DNA of 55,614 nucleotides from Anaerolineae bacterium (lineage in GTDB: Bacteria > Chloroflexota > Anaerolineae > Promineifilales > Promineifilaceae): NCBI GenBank assembly GCA_019637635.1, contig JAHBVI010000038.1, positions 1 to 55,614 on the forward strand, in the 5' to 3' direction. The notes under the pieces were generated by a model. That model was not told the DNA's origin. It ran no database searches and saw only the letters and a program-made list of their open reading frames with translations. The stretch's first letter is position 1, and every line of letters starts with the position of its first letter. A program made the position numbers and the translations under genes. This document shows positions 34,212-43,200 of the stretch, piece after piece.

Positions 34212-35084
34212 TCATTTCAACTCGACGGCTGCATTGGTGATCGCCACCACACCACCCCGTTCCTGGATGCGGGCACGGAAAAGGACACGGCCGTCGCCCT
34301 CATCCCACATCTCTGTAATCACCGTCTCGCCGGGGAAAACGGGCTGGCTGAAGCGGGCGCGGATACTCTGAAAGCGCGCCGGATCATTGCCGCCAAATGT
34401 CTTCAACACCGCCCGCGCCGCAAAACCGAGTGTACACAAGCCATGCAATATCGGCCGGTCATACCCACCAATCGCCGCCATCTGCGGATCGGCGTGTAAG
34501 GGGTTGCCATCGCCGGAGGCCAGCCGGTAATAGAGCGCCTGGTTGGGCTGCGTAGCCTGGGCCAGCACCACATCCGGCGGTCGCTCCGGCGGCGTGTGAG
34601 CGCTGCCTGATGGCCCGCGTTCGCCGCCAAAACCACCCAGGCCGCGTATGAAGGCGGATAGCTGGTTGAAGGCCACTTCTTCGCCCTGCGCATCCACCGT
34701 GGAAATGTCCAGGACGATGAGCGCGCCGGAGCCTTTATCGTAGACCTGGCTGATGTGGGCGTGGGTGGTGAGGGTGGTAGAGGGGGGCAACGGCCGTCTT
34801 AACACCATCATCTGCTCCCCATGCAGCAATAACATCGGGTTGAACTCCAGTCCCGGCACGTCCAAAATTTGCCACATCATCGGAAAGGGGAAGATCATAG
34901 GGAAGGTGGGAAAGGCAAAAAAACCGGCACCGTTCAACTCATACACAAACTTCAACTCATCCCGATCCAGCGGATCGGCCGCCGCCCCAATGGAAAGCGC
35001 ATACAGGCTCACATCTCGCTCCGTATACCGCGTCTCCACCGGCTTGAACTGGTAGCCCAATACTTTTGTTATATCTATGCTCAT
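34212..35084 (-). CDS. MaoC-like enoyl-CoA hydratase (double hotdog)
   Basis: A 290-residue protein with two hotdog domains: N-terminal MaoC-like (1-135) and C-terminal catalytic (155-290). The hydratase-2 motif is seen as YRLASGDGNPLHADP (Asp and His as catalytic residues) followed by GYDRPILHGLCTLG. It probably hydrates trans-2-enoyl-CoA to (R)-3-hydroxyacyl-CoA. Start at MSIDITKVLGYQF; the upstream frame is repeat sequence. With the SDR and acyl-CoA dehydrogenase genes it suggests a fatty-acid or PHA-related pathway. Confidence 0.9.
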   Translation of the reverse strand: MSIDITKVLGYQFKPVETRYTERDVSLYALSIGAAADPLDRDELKFVYELNGAGFFAFPTFPMIFPFPMMWQILDVPGLEFNPMLLLHGEQMMVLRRPLPPSTTLTTHAHISQVYDKGSGALIVLDISTVDAQGEEVAFNQLSAFIRGLGGFGGERGPSGSAHTPPERPPDVVLAQATQPNQALYYRLASGDGNPLHADPQMAAIGGYDRPILHGLCTLGFAARAVLKTFGGNDPARFQSIRARFSQPVFPGETVITEMWDEGDGRVLFRARIQERGGVVAITNAAVELK

Positions 35085-35093
35085 CAGAATACT

Positions 35094-35156
35094 TTTGATG
35101 CGTGATGCGTGATACGTGACTGGAAAAGTCTCACGCATCACGTATCACGCATCACT
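35094..35156. repeat. Word-repeat hairpin, GCGTGATGCGTGATACGTGA family
   Basis: Direct GATGCGTGATGCGTGATACG units and inverted CACGCATCACGTATCACGC. It spans the TGA stop of the MazG-like gene. Closest relatives are at 9268 and 36452. Confidence 0.85.
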
Positions 35157-35487
35157 TCAACTTCGGATTATTCGCGTGGCGCTCTTTGTCACGGGTAGTC
35201 TTCTTTGCCATGTTTTGGTGGAAAGCGGCCGTCAGGTCTACGCCGGTCTGATTGGCCAGGCAGATGAGGACAAACAGCACATCAGCCATTTCATCGGCCA
35301 GATCAGGCGCTTCGTCCGTCTTTTTGAAGCTCTGGTCGCCGTACAGCCGGGCCATGAGCCGGGCCACTTCGCCGACCTCTTCCATGAGCACGGCCGTGTT
35401 CGTCAACTCCGAATAATAGCGTACCCCCACCGTCCGTACCCATTCATCCACCGTTTGCTGGCAGTTGCGTAAGGTGATGTCGTTCAT
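35152..35487 (-). CDS. MazG-like nucleotide pyrophosphohydrolase
   Basis: A 111-residue all-alpha NTP pyrophosphatase. The metal-binding pairs are E37-x2-E40 (MEEVGEVAR) and E66-x2-D69 (LADEMADVLF). It may clear non-canonical NTPs from the pool. Similar to the short MazG-related (RS21-C6/iMazG) group. The stop codon is at the first bases of the GCGTGATGCGTGA hairpin. Confidence 0.92.
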   Translation of the reverse strand: MNDITLRNCQQTVDEWVRTVGVRYYSELTNTAVLMEEVGEVARLMARLYGDQSFKKTDEAPDLADEMADVLFVLICLANQTGVDLTAAFHQNMAKKTTRDKERHANNPKLK

Positions 35488-35493
35488 AGTTGT

Positions 35494-35556
35494 TGTGGAG
35501 ATTGGAGATTGGAGATTGGAGATTCAATCAATCTCCAATCTCCAATCTCTAATCTC
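35494..35556. repeat. Word-repeat hairpin, GGAGATTGGAGATTGG family
   Basis: Four direct GGAGATT units, then inverted CAATCTCCAATCTCCAATC. It includes the TGA stop of rfbA and reaches to within 10 bases of the mazG-like start. Confidence 0.85.
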
Positions 35557-36442
35557 ATTCCCAAATCGGCCCCATTTTCTCTTCTGCCAGGCGGCGCAAA
35601 TACTGGCAGTAAGGGTTGTCGTTGGAGCGGTTGGCAATGTCCATGAGCTGCGCCGGGCTGATGTACCCTTTGCGGAAGGCGATTTCTTCCACGCAGCCTA
35701 CCTTCAAGCCCTGCCGGTGTTCGATGGTTTGCACAAAGTTGCTGGCTTCCAACAGGCTGTCATGGGTGCCTGTATCCAGCCAGGCAAAACCACGCCCCAG
35801 CAGTTCCACCCGCAACTGTCCTCGCTGCAAATAGATGTTGTTCACGTCGGTAATTTCGTATTCGCCACGCGCCGACGGCCGTAGCTCCTTCGCAATCCGC
35901 ACCACATCCGCGTCATAAAAATACAGTCCCGTCACCGCATAATTAGACTTTGGCTGTTTCGGTTTCTCCTCAATGGTCAGCGCCTTGTAATTGTCATCAA
36001 AGGAGACCACACCGTACCGCTCCGGGTCTTGCACGTAGTAAGCAAACACCAGCCCACCCTCGGCCAACTGCCCCGCCTGTCGCAGCCGCCCCGACAGGCC
36101 ATGCCCGTACAAAAAGTTATCGCCCAACATCAGCGCGCACGGCTCATCATTCACAAACTGCTCGCCAATGACAAACGCCTGGGCAATGCCATTGGCCTGC
36201 GGCTGCACCGCATACTCAATATGCAGCCCTAACCGCTCCCCATGACCAAACAACTCCTGGTACAAGGCAATGTGCTGTGGCGTGGAGATGATCAAAAACT
36301 CTCGAATATCGGCCAGCATTAACACCGACAGCGGGTAATAAATCATCGGCTTGTCAAACAACGGCAAAATCTGCTTCGATAGCGAAATGGTCAACGGATA
36401 GAGCCGCGTCCCCATCCCACCCGACAAAATAATCCCTTTCAT
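35555..36442 (-). CDS. rfbA: Glucose-1-phosphate thymidylyltransferase
   Basis: A 295-residue enzyme making dTDP-glucose from dTTP and glucose-1-phosphate, the first step to dTDP-rhamnose. It starts MKGIILSGGMGTRLYPLT with the GGxGTRL loop, followed by SKQILPLFDKPMIYYPLS. IEEKPKQPKSNYAVTGLYFYD and WLDTGTHDSLLEAS are RmlA-specific. GGAGAGT precedes the ATG complementary to 36440-36442. rfbB, rfbC and rfbD are not in the window. Confidence 0.96.
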   Translation of the reverse strand: MKGIILSGGMGTRLYPLTISLSKQILPLFDKPMIYYPLSVLMLADIREFLIISTPQHIALYQELFGHGERLGLHIEYAVQPQANGIAQAFVIGEQFVNDEPCALMLGDNFLYGHGLSGRLRQAGQLAEGGLVFAYYVQDPERYGVVSFDDNYKALTIEEKPKQPKSNYAVTGLYFYDADVVRIAKELRPSARGEYEITDVNNIYLQRGQLRVELLGRGFAWLDTGTHDSLLEASNFVQTIEHRQGLKVGCVEEIAFRKGYISPAQLMDIANRSNDNPYCQYLRRLAEEKMGPIWE

Positions 36443-36451
36443 ACTCTCCTT

Positions 36452-36518
36452 CACGTGATACGTGATGCGTGATGCGTGACACGTGAAAACATCACGCATC
36501 ACGAGTCACGCATCACGC
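36452..36518. repeat. Word-repeat hairpin, ACGTGATACGTGATGCGTG family
   Basis: Direct ACGTGATACGTGATGCGTG, another GATGCGTGACACGTG, then inverted CATCACGCATCACGAGTCACG. It begins 10 bases upstream of rfbA and ends 3 bases from the stop of the acyl-CoA dehydrogenase gene. Confidence 0.85.
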
Positions 36519-36520
36519 AG

Positions 36521-37663
36521 CTAAAACCCCATCGCCCGCCCAATAATCTCCTTCATAATCTCCGTCGTGCCGCCGTAAATGGTTTGCACGCGGGTGTCCA
36601 GGAATGCTTTGGCGATGGGGTATTCCATCATGTAGCCATAACCACCGTGCAGTTGCAGGCAGTCATCCACCACCCGCTTTTGCAGTTCCGTCGTCCACCA
36701 TTTGGCCATGGCCGCTTCGGCCGCCGTCAGATTACCCGCGTTCAGTTCGGTGATGCAGCGGTCCACAAAAACGCGGGCGATTTCGATCTCTGTTTTCATT
36801 TCCGCCAGCTTAAAACGGTTGTGCTGGAATTTGCCAATCGGCCGGCCAAACGCCTCCCGCTCCTGGCAATAGTTGATCGTCATCTCCAACACCGTCTCAC
36901 ACGCCGCCACCGCAATGACGGCAATCGAGAGCCGCTCCTGGGGGAGTTGGAACATCAATTGGTAAAACCCCTGCCCTTCGCCGCCCAGCAAATTGTTCAA
37001 CGGCACTTTGACGTTGTGGAAAAACAGTTCGGCCGTGTCTTGCGCTTTCAGGCCAATTTTGTCCAGATTACGGCCGTGTTCAAACCCCGCCATCCCTCGT
37101 TCCACCACCAGCAAACTGACGCCGCTGTGCCCGGCTGCCGGGTCGGTCTTGGCCACCACAATCACCAGGTCACTGTTAATGCCATTGGTGATAAAGGTCT
37201 TCTGGCCGTTCAACAGGTAGTGGTCATTGTGGCGCACGGCCGTTGTCTGAATCCCCGCCAGGTCACTGCCTGCGTTTGGTTCGCTCATGGCAATCGCCGT
37301 AATCGTCTCGCCGCTGATCATCTGCGGCAGCCAGCGTTGTTTCTGTTCGTCCGTGCCATAAGTCAGAATATAGGGCAGCACAATGTCATTATGCAGGCCA
37401 AACCCCACGCCAGAGGCCCCGGCACGGGTGAGTTCCTCCGTCAGCACCACGTTATAGCGAAAGTCATTTAGCTCCAGGCCGCCATACACCTCCGGCGCAG
37501 CCATCGCCAGGAAACCAGCCGCCCCCGCCTTCATCCACAAATCACGGGGTACAATGCCGTCGTGTTCCCACTGGTCGTGGTACGGCCGTACCTCCTTCTC
37601 CACAAACCGGCGTACCGCCTCCCGAAACATCAGATGCTCGTCATCAAACAACGTCCGCTTCAT
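36521..37663 (-). CDS. Acyl-CoA dehydrogenase, long-chain type
   Basis: A 380-residue FAD enzyme for the first step of beta-oxidation. Signature MSEPNAGSDLAGIQTTAV and GQKTFITNG bind FAD. At the C-terminus the sequence is YGGTTEIMKEIIGRAMGF. The Gly at the position where medium-chain enzymes have the catalytic Glu is typical of long-chain and isovaleryl enzymes, whose base is on an earlier helix. The SDR and MaoC genes nearby support a fatty-acid role. Confidence 0.94.
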   Translation of the reverse strand: MKRTLFDDEHLMFREAVRRFVEKEVRPYHDQWEHDGIVPRDLWMKAGAAGFLAMAAPEVYGGLELNDFRYNVVLTEELTRAGASGVGFGLHNDIVLPYILTYGTDEQKQRWLPQMISGETITAIAMSEPNAGSDLAGIQTTAVRHNDHYLLNGQKTFITNGINSDLVIVVAKTDPAAGHSGVSLLVVERGMAGFEHGRNLDKIGLKAQDTAELFFHNVKVPLNNLLGGEGQGFYQLMFQLPQERLSIAVIAVAACETVLEMTINYCQEREAFGRPIGKFQHNRFKLAEMKTEIEIARVFVDRCITELNAGNLTAAEAAMAKWWTTELQKRVVDDCLQLHGGYGYMMEYPIAKAFLDTRVQTIYGGTTEIMKEIIGRAMGF

Positions 37664-37745
37664 CAGTCAATCCTCTCTAGTTCCTCGTTCATCGTTCGTA
37701 GTAAAAGTCCGCTCTCAGTGCGCTTTAGCGTACTTTGTGTCTCAG

Positions 37746-37765
37746 CCTGGGAATTCATTCCCAGG
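37746..37765. repeat. Inverted repeat CCTGGGAAT/ATTCCCAGG
   Basis: Perfect 9-bp arms with a 2-base loop, inside a 245-base gap between two minus-strand genes. The gap has no supported gene. Confidence 0.6.
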
Positions 37766-37851
37766 TATAAAGCGAAATCTCAACGGAATCTGGTCTCGCC
37801 GTGTTCCACCTTCGCTGCAAACGCATCACGGCTTATGGACATTTCAATAGA

Positions 37852-37895
37852 ATCACGGATAACACGGATTAAACGGATAAATGCGGATTTTTAAC
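37852..37895. repeat. Word repeat CACGGATAACACGGATTAAACGG
   Basis: Direct units (ATCACGGATAACACGGATT, AAACGGATAAATGCGGATT). It belongs to the ATCCGCG family found upstream of the genes at 46634 and 47785. Confidence 0.6.
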
Positions 37896-37908
37896 CGTGC
37901 AAATCCCT

Positions 37909-38430
37909 TTATTGCGGCAAAGGCAGTTGGCCCAGCGACAGGTCTATGCGCGATTCATGCACGCCAGACTGCCAGCGCAGGCGCAGATTGGCGCTCAGCG
38001 CCGGCTGCGGCACAATAAACACCTGCTCCCCGGTCGCCGACTGCCCTGGGCCGATTTCGGCGGGCAGCGCCGTCAACTCGCGGCTAAACGGGGCGCTGGT
38101 CTGCCACGATTCATACAGATTCAGGTATTCATCAATTAAACGAAATTCTGTCGCCAGCACCGATTTCTGGCTCTGGTTGGTAATGGTCATCTTCACCACC
38201 ACATACACATAACCCGGCTTAAGTGGCTGGTCAGCAGACGCATCGCCGGGGCGGGTGCTGGTCTCATCCACCTGAATAGTCACACCCTTGAGTGTCACCG
38301 ATTTTGAAGCGTCACCGGCGGCATAATCATAATTGGCCGGTAGTTTGTCTGGGTTAACCTCTTCTCGCGGCTGGCAGGCCACAAACATAATTAAAAGGGT
38401 TAAGAAGATGAATAAGGTACTGCGTTTCAC
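37909..38430 (-). CDS. DUF4352-like lipoprotein
   Basis: A 173-residue predicted lipoprotein with a lipobox (IMFVAC, Cys near residue 19). The remainder resembles the DUF4352/Telomeric-repeat-binding-factor-2-like Ig fold: VTLKGVTIQVDETS and GYVYVVVKMTITNQSQKSV are the hallmark strands. Such proteins are secreted or membrane-attached, with unknown ligands. The ribosome-binding site AGGAGGAAAG is well positioned. Confidence 0.85.
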   Translation of the reverse strand: MKRSTLFIFLTLLIMFVACQPREEVNPDKLPANYDYAAGDASKSVTLKGVTIQVDETSTRPGDASADQPLKPGYVYVVVKMTITNQSQKSVLATEFRLIDEYLNLYESWQTSAPFSRELTALPAEIGPGQSATGEQVFIVPQPALSANLRLRWQSGVHESRIDLSLGQLPLPQ

Positions 38431-38454
38431 GTCTTTCCTCCTGTGTGATGTATG

Positions 38455-38488
38455 ACTGTAGGGCGATTTCCCAAAATCGCCCTACAGT
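38455..38488. repeat. Perfect 15-bp hairpin ACTGTAGGGCGATTT
   Basis: Arms at 38455-38469 and 38474-38488, loop of 4. A TTTTTA run follows on the plus strand, but no plus-strand gene ends here; the neighbouring genes are on the minus strand. It is probably a dispersed repeat. Confidence 0.8.
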
Positions 38489-38522
38489 TTTTATTATGAT
38501 ACCGCGTGTGGGGAAAAAGATG

Positions 38523-38570
38523 TAATTGGGCAAGCAGGTAATTGGGTAATTACCCAATTACTCAATTACC
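38523..38570. repeat. Word-repeat hairpin GGTAATTGGGTAATT
   Basis: GTAATTGGGTAATTACCCAATTAC is a perfect 24-bp palindrome, flanked by further CCAATTAC units. The last codons of the acyl-CoA dehydrogenase-like gene (V-I-E-stop) lie in it. Related to 50371-50427. Confidence 0.85.
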
Positions 38571-40237
38571 AGCGCAGCCATATCTGTCACGGCCGTATCC
38601 ACCACCACATCCACCCCGCCCTGGGCAAACAACTGGGCGGCGGTGGCGGCACGGCCGTTCCCCTCCACATCCAGTGACCATTGCGCATGTTCCGCCAGCA
38701 GCGCCAGCGCCAGCGCCCGGCCAATGGTCAGGGCAAAACGGCGCGCCCCCGCTTCCAGTAAGGCCGGTTCCCGATTCACCGTTTGCGTGAGCCAGCTTGT
38801 GGCATGAGAAAGAGCATGTTGGGCAGTGGTCACGGCCGTGCGCAAGCGTTCATCACGCACGGCCGTAGCACAATCTGCCACCTTCTGCATGAGGGCGGGC
38901 AACGCTGCCCCGTCGCGTAGCGCCCGCAGTGTGTCCAGCGCCAGCACATTCGTTGTGCCTTCCCAGATCGGCAACACCTGGGCATCCCGCAGCAGCAGTG
39001 GCAACCCGGTATCTTCCACATACCCCGCGCCGCCATGCGCCTCCAAAATCTCGCTGGTCACGGCCACCCCCTGCCGCCCCGTCACCAGCTTGTTGATCGA
39101 GGTCAACATGCGCAGCAGCGCCGCTTCCGCGTCGGTAATCTCGCCCGCCTCATCTTTGCCAATTAACTCCACGCCATAAAACGTCAGGTGAAAGGCAGCT
39201 TCAAACTCCGCTTGCAGCCGCGCCAACGTATCCACGTGCAGCGGCTTTTGCGCCAGCGGCGCGCCAAAGGCCACCCGCTTACGGGCATAATCCCGCGCCA
39301 GCGCCAGCCCCCGCCGCATAAAGGCAATGGCGCTGACGGCGTTCCAGGTGCGCGTCAGGTGCAGCATGGGCACGATGTGGCGTACGCCGTCCGTCAGCGC
39401 ATACACCGGCACAGCCGGTGCGCCGTGCAGCATAATTTCGGCGGTGGGCACTTTGCGTGTGCCCAATTTGTCTTTCAGGCGCAGGATTTCCATGTTTTGC
39501 AAACGGCCGTGCCCATCCCGCGTCTCCAGGTAAAACAACGCCAACCCCTTACCACCCGGTGGATTGCCTTCCGGTCGGGCCAACGTCAGCGTCATTTGCC
39601 CGGTAGCGGCGGAGGTGAACCATTTACGGCCGTGCAGCCGCCACGTCTCCTGGTCATCCAGTACGGCCACCGTTTCACTCAGACCCACATCCGAACCGCC
39701 GGTAGATTCCGTCATCCACTGCCCACTCGTCCAGAATTGGGCCGGGTCGCGGCTGGTCAGGTGAGGAATGGCCCGGTCAATCAATTCCCGGTTGCCAGAG
39801 CGCAGCAGCGTGCGCGCCGCCCCGTCGGTCATTGCCAGCGGGCAGGTGTACACGTCGGTCGAGGGGTGGAAGAGGTAGGTGAGGGCAAACTGGTGCATGC
39901 GGTCGTAACGGCCGTACTGCCCCTCATATGCCGCGGCCACAATGCCAAACTGCGCCGCCAGTTTTTCTGCCTCTTTCCACAACGGCGTGATTTCAATGTG
40001 GTCAATGCGGTTGCCCCAGGCATCCCACTGCGTCAATACTGGCTCATTCAACCGGTCAGCCAACTGCATCTGGTACAGCCGCCCCCCGGCCAGGTCGCCC
40101 AATTCCCGCAGCGCCGGTTCAATTGCCGCCAACACATCCGGCGGCAGCGCCCGCCGCAAATAACTGCGCAGAACCCGATCCTCATCATATTGATTACCCA
40201 AAACAGGCGGTGGTTGGTTAAATGGTTGCTTGTTCAT
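38558..40237 (-). CDS. Acyl-CoA dehydrogenase family protein, AidB-like
   Basis: A 559-residue flavoprotein, longer than usual acyl-CoA dehydrogenases. The AidB-type features are the N-terminal segment (QYDEDRVLRSYLRR), GQWMTESTGGSDVG in the FAD site and IWEGTTNVLALDTLRA at the C-terminal dehydrogenase end. AidB acts in the adaptive response to DNA alkylation in E. coli; related proteins are true long-chain dehydrogenases. Which applies here is not decided. Ends inside the GGTAATTGGGTAATT word repeat. Confidence 0.9.
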   Translation of the reverse strand: MNKQPFNQPPPVLGNQYDEDRVLRSYLRRALPPDVLAAIEPALRELGDLAGGRLYQMQLADRLNEPVLTQWDAWGNRIDHIEITPLWKEAEKLAAQFGIVAAAYEGQYGRYDRMHQFALTYLFHPSTDVYTCPLAMTDGAARTLLRSGNRELIDRAIPHLTSRDPAQFWTSGQWMTESTGGSDVGLSETVAVLDDQETWRLHGRKWFTSAATGQMTLTLARPEGNPPGGKGLALFYLETRDGHGRLQNMEILRLKDKLGTRKVPTAEIMLHGAPAVPVYALTDGVRHIVPMLHLTRTWNAVSAIAFMRRGLALARDYARKRVAFGAPLAQKPLHVDTLARLQAEFEAAFHLTFYGVELIGKDEAGEITDAEAALLRMLTSINKLVTGRQGVAVTSEILEAHGGAGYVEDTGLPLLLRDAQVLPIWEGTTNVLALDTLRALRDGAALPALMQKVADCATAVRDERLRTAVTTAQHALSHATSWLTQTVNREPALLEAGARRFALTIGRALALALLAEHAQWSLDVEGNGRAATAAQLFAQGGVDVVVDTAVTDMAALVIE

Positions 40238-40251
40238 CGGGAAATCTCCCT

Positions 40252-40284
40252 AGACCTGACAGGTTTTTGAAACCTGTCAGGTCT
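40252..40284. repeat. Perfect 15-bp hairpin AGACCTGACAGGTTT
   Basis: Arms 40252-40266 and 40270-40284, loop TTG. Almost identical to the hairpin at 5336-5368. It fills the gap between the giant cyclase stop (40290) and the AidB-like start (40237). Confidence 0.88.
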
Positions 40285-40289
40285 GTTAT

Positions 40290-43200
40290 CTACAACTGCA
40301 AGGCATACACAATTGCTTCGTCTAACGAAAGCTGCCGCCCCGCAGCCAGCCAGGCATGTTCCTGCTCTTCGGGCAACTGCGCTCGTGTGGGGGCCAGCAG
40401 TTCATCCATTTTTTGCTGGTAACTGGGCGGCAGGGGCGCGCCTATCTCCTCACGCAGCGCCGCCGCCGCCCCATACAGCCGGAAGGCCGATTCCGGGTCA
40501 TTTTCGGCCGCTGCCAGGCAGCAAATGTCTTCCAGCAGATAGGCCAGCGCCCCTTTATCGCCCAACTCGCGGTTGATGCGTAAACTTTCCCGGTACAGTT
40601 CCCGCGCCCGCTGGTAATCGCGCTGGTCGCGGGCCACGCTGGCCAGATTATTGAGTGAATTAGCCAGCGCCCAGCGGTCACCGACCTCGCGCAGCAACGT
40701 AACCGCCTCTTCTAGCCGCTGCCGGGCCGCGCCCAGGTCGCCCAAATTCAACGCCAGAAAACCCAGGTTGTTCAGCGAATTAGCAATAGCCGACTTGTCG
40801 CCAATCTCCTGGCGGATAGCCAGACTTTCCTCATACAATCGCTGGGTGGTAGCATATTCACCCTGGTAGCGAGCCACAATACCCAGGTTATTGAGCAGGC
40901 TGGCAATGCTGCTCTTGTCACTCAACCGCCGCCGGATGTCCAGGCTTTCACCCCAAAGGATGCGGGCGGTCTGATAATCACCCCGCTGCGCGGCCAATAT
41001 GCCGGAAAATTGCAGCACCTGGGCGGTGCCGGCTTCATCCCCCAATTCTTCATAGTTGAGGCGGGCGCGCAGCAGCCGGGCGGCGGCTTCGTCATACCGC
41101 CCCTGCTTACGCATATGTTCGGCCAGGGCGGTTTGGGCGGCAGCACGGCCGTGTAAATCCCCCAACTGCCGCGACAAGGCCAGCGCATTTTCCAACATCG
41201 TCTCCGCCTCCGGCCAGCGGCCCACCGTTTGCAGCGCCTCGCCCAATTTCAGCAAAACCGGGGCCTGTTCCGTTTCCGGCAGCAGAGGCAAGGCTCGCTC
41301 GTAATAGGTGATGGCCGCCTCATGGGCATATTTGGCCTGGGCATCGGCCGCCGCCAGCAGCAAATAATGCCGCTTTTTAGCCTCGTCCTGACCGTGCGCA
41401 TAATGGTGCGCCAAAATGGGCACATAGGCCGCCAACATGTCCACATAGGCCTGTTCGATGTATGCGCCAATCTGGGTATGCAGCCGGGCGCGGGTGGCAT
41501 AGGGCAGGCTCTCGTAAGTGGCCTCCTGGGTAACAACATGTTTGAAGATGTAGGCCAATTCTGGCTCCGGCGTATCCAACACCGTCAGTTCCATCTGGCG
41601 CAGCGCCTCCAGGTCGGCCTGCACGTGGGCCACGTCGCCCAGTTCCGGGTAAGCGCCCCACAGCAGCGTCACCCGAAACAGACGGCCGATAACGCTGGCT
41701 ATTTTGATGGCATTTTTTTGCCCTTCGGTCAGTTGGTCAATACGGCTGAGGATCAGGCTGTGCAAACTATCGGGCAGGTCAAGCGTGTCCAGGGCATCGG
41801 CCGATTGGGGGTCTATGTGCCGGTCTTGCAGATAATTGAGCAGTTCTTCAATGTAAAAGGGGTTGCCATCGGCTTTGGTGGTAATACGTTCCACAAAGGT
41901 GGGGGACACGGCCGTGTCCGTCCCAAACAACTGCGCCACTTTGAGCTGCATCAAGTGGCGCGCCTCTTGGGGGGTAAACTCCGTCAGCATTACTTCGGAA
42001 TAATAAGGCAGCTTGTTGACACGCGGGGGAATATCGCCACCTACTTCGACCACGCGGTAAGCCAGCACTAACAGCACGGGCATATCGGCCATCGCCCGAC
42101 CCAAAATCTCCAGCAGATCATGGGAGAGCGGATCAATCCAGTGGGAATCTTCTAAAACGAAGAGTAACGGCCGTGTGGCCGCTCGCGCCCGCACACAACT
42201 CACCAACAGCGACTCCATTGACGCCTTGCGCAATTTGGCATCAAACGAGCGAGTAAGATCGTTATCCGGGATGGCCCGGTTGAGGGCCATGCCCAACAGC
42301 GGCAGCCGGGGCAACAGCGCCGGGTCAATCTGTGTCAGTTCAGCCTCTAATTGGGTAAGCAGCTCTTCTAATGGCGGGTCGCCTAAAACGTTGAAAAAGC
42401 CGCGCCAGATGGTGTGCCACACGTGATAGCTGCTCTTGGAAGCATAAGAATGGCACTCGCCGCCATACCCGGTTAATCCGCGCTCATTTGCCAGCCGGAT
42501 CACCTCGGCTACCAGGCGAGATTTACCCATGCCGGGGTGGGCGGTAATGCCGATGATTTGCCCCTGCCCGGCCAAGACACGTTCCAGCCGTTCGGTAATT
42601 AAAGCCAGTTCGGCTTCCCGGCCAACCATCGGCAGCGCGTATTCGGGTTCTAGCAGACGCATGATAGAACGGGGACGGGGGCGAACAACGGCCGTTACCG
42701 GCATTTTCCCGCTCTTCCCCTTCACCTCAATGGCCGGCAGCGCCTCCCATTCAAAGCCATCCACCGCCTGTTGAATCTCCACCGTCGTCAAAATCTGGCC
42801 GGGCGCGGCTCGTTCCATCAACCGCGCCGACAGGTTGACGCTGTCGCCCAACACGCCATACGTCCGGCGGGCACTGCCGCCGTAAGCCCCCGTCCGCATG
42901 CGCCCGGAGGCAATACCGATTTGCACCGATTCAATGGCCGGCATGGCCGCCGTGTGGATGATGTCCCAGGCGGCGGTCACAGCGCGGGCGGCGTCGTCTT
43001 CGTGGGCAATGGGCGCGCCAAAAGCGGCATAGAGGTAACTACCCTTGTCGCCGATGGTCAGCTGCAGCAGCGCGCCATCATACTGCTGGATGATGCGCTG
43101 GACGGCCTGCATGTACCAATCCAGTTTCACCGTCGCCGCCGGGTCGTGGTCGTAATCAATGCCGGTGAATTTCATAAACAGGGCGACGGCGGGGCGCAGT

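Noticed and set aside
35494..35556. Array-like repeat (possible CRISPR)
   Set aside because: Units are only 7-10 bases, without unique spacers, and are followed by inverted copies. This is a hairpin rather than a CRISPR array; no cas gene is present.
36476..37471. Plus-strand open frame of 331 codons opposite the acyl-CoA dehydrogenase
   Set aside because: It is a mirror of a gene with complete acyl-CoA dehydrogenase motifs; the composition (Arg/His/Gln-rich) is typical of antisense translation.
38455..38495. Plus-strand rho-independent terminator
   Set aside because: The hairpin is followed by T residues on the plus strand, but no plus-strand gene ends nearby; both neighbours are transcribed in the other direction.
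41229..42071. Plus-strand frame opposite the cyclase gene
   Set aside because: Antisense of TPR/AAA coding sequence, with no ribosome-binding site or domain.
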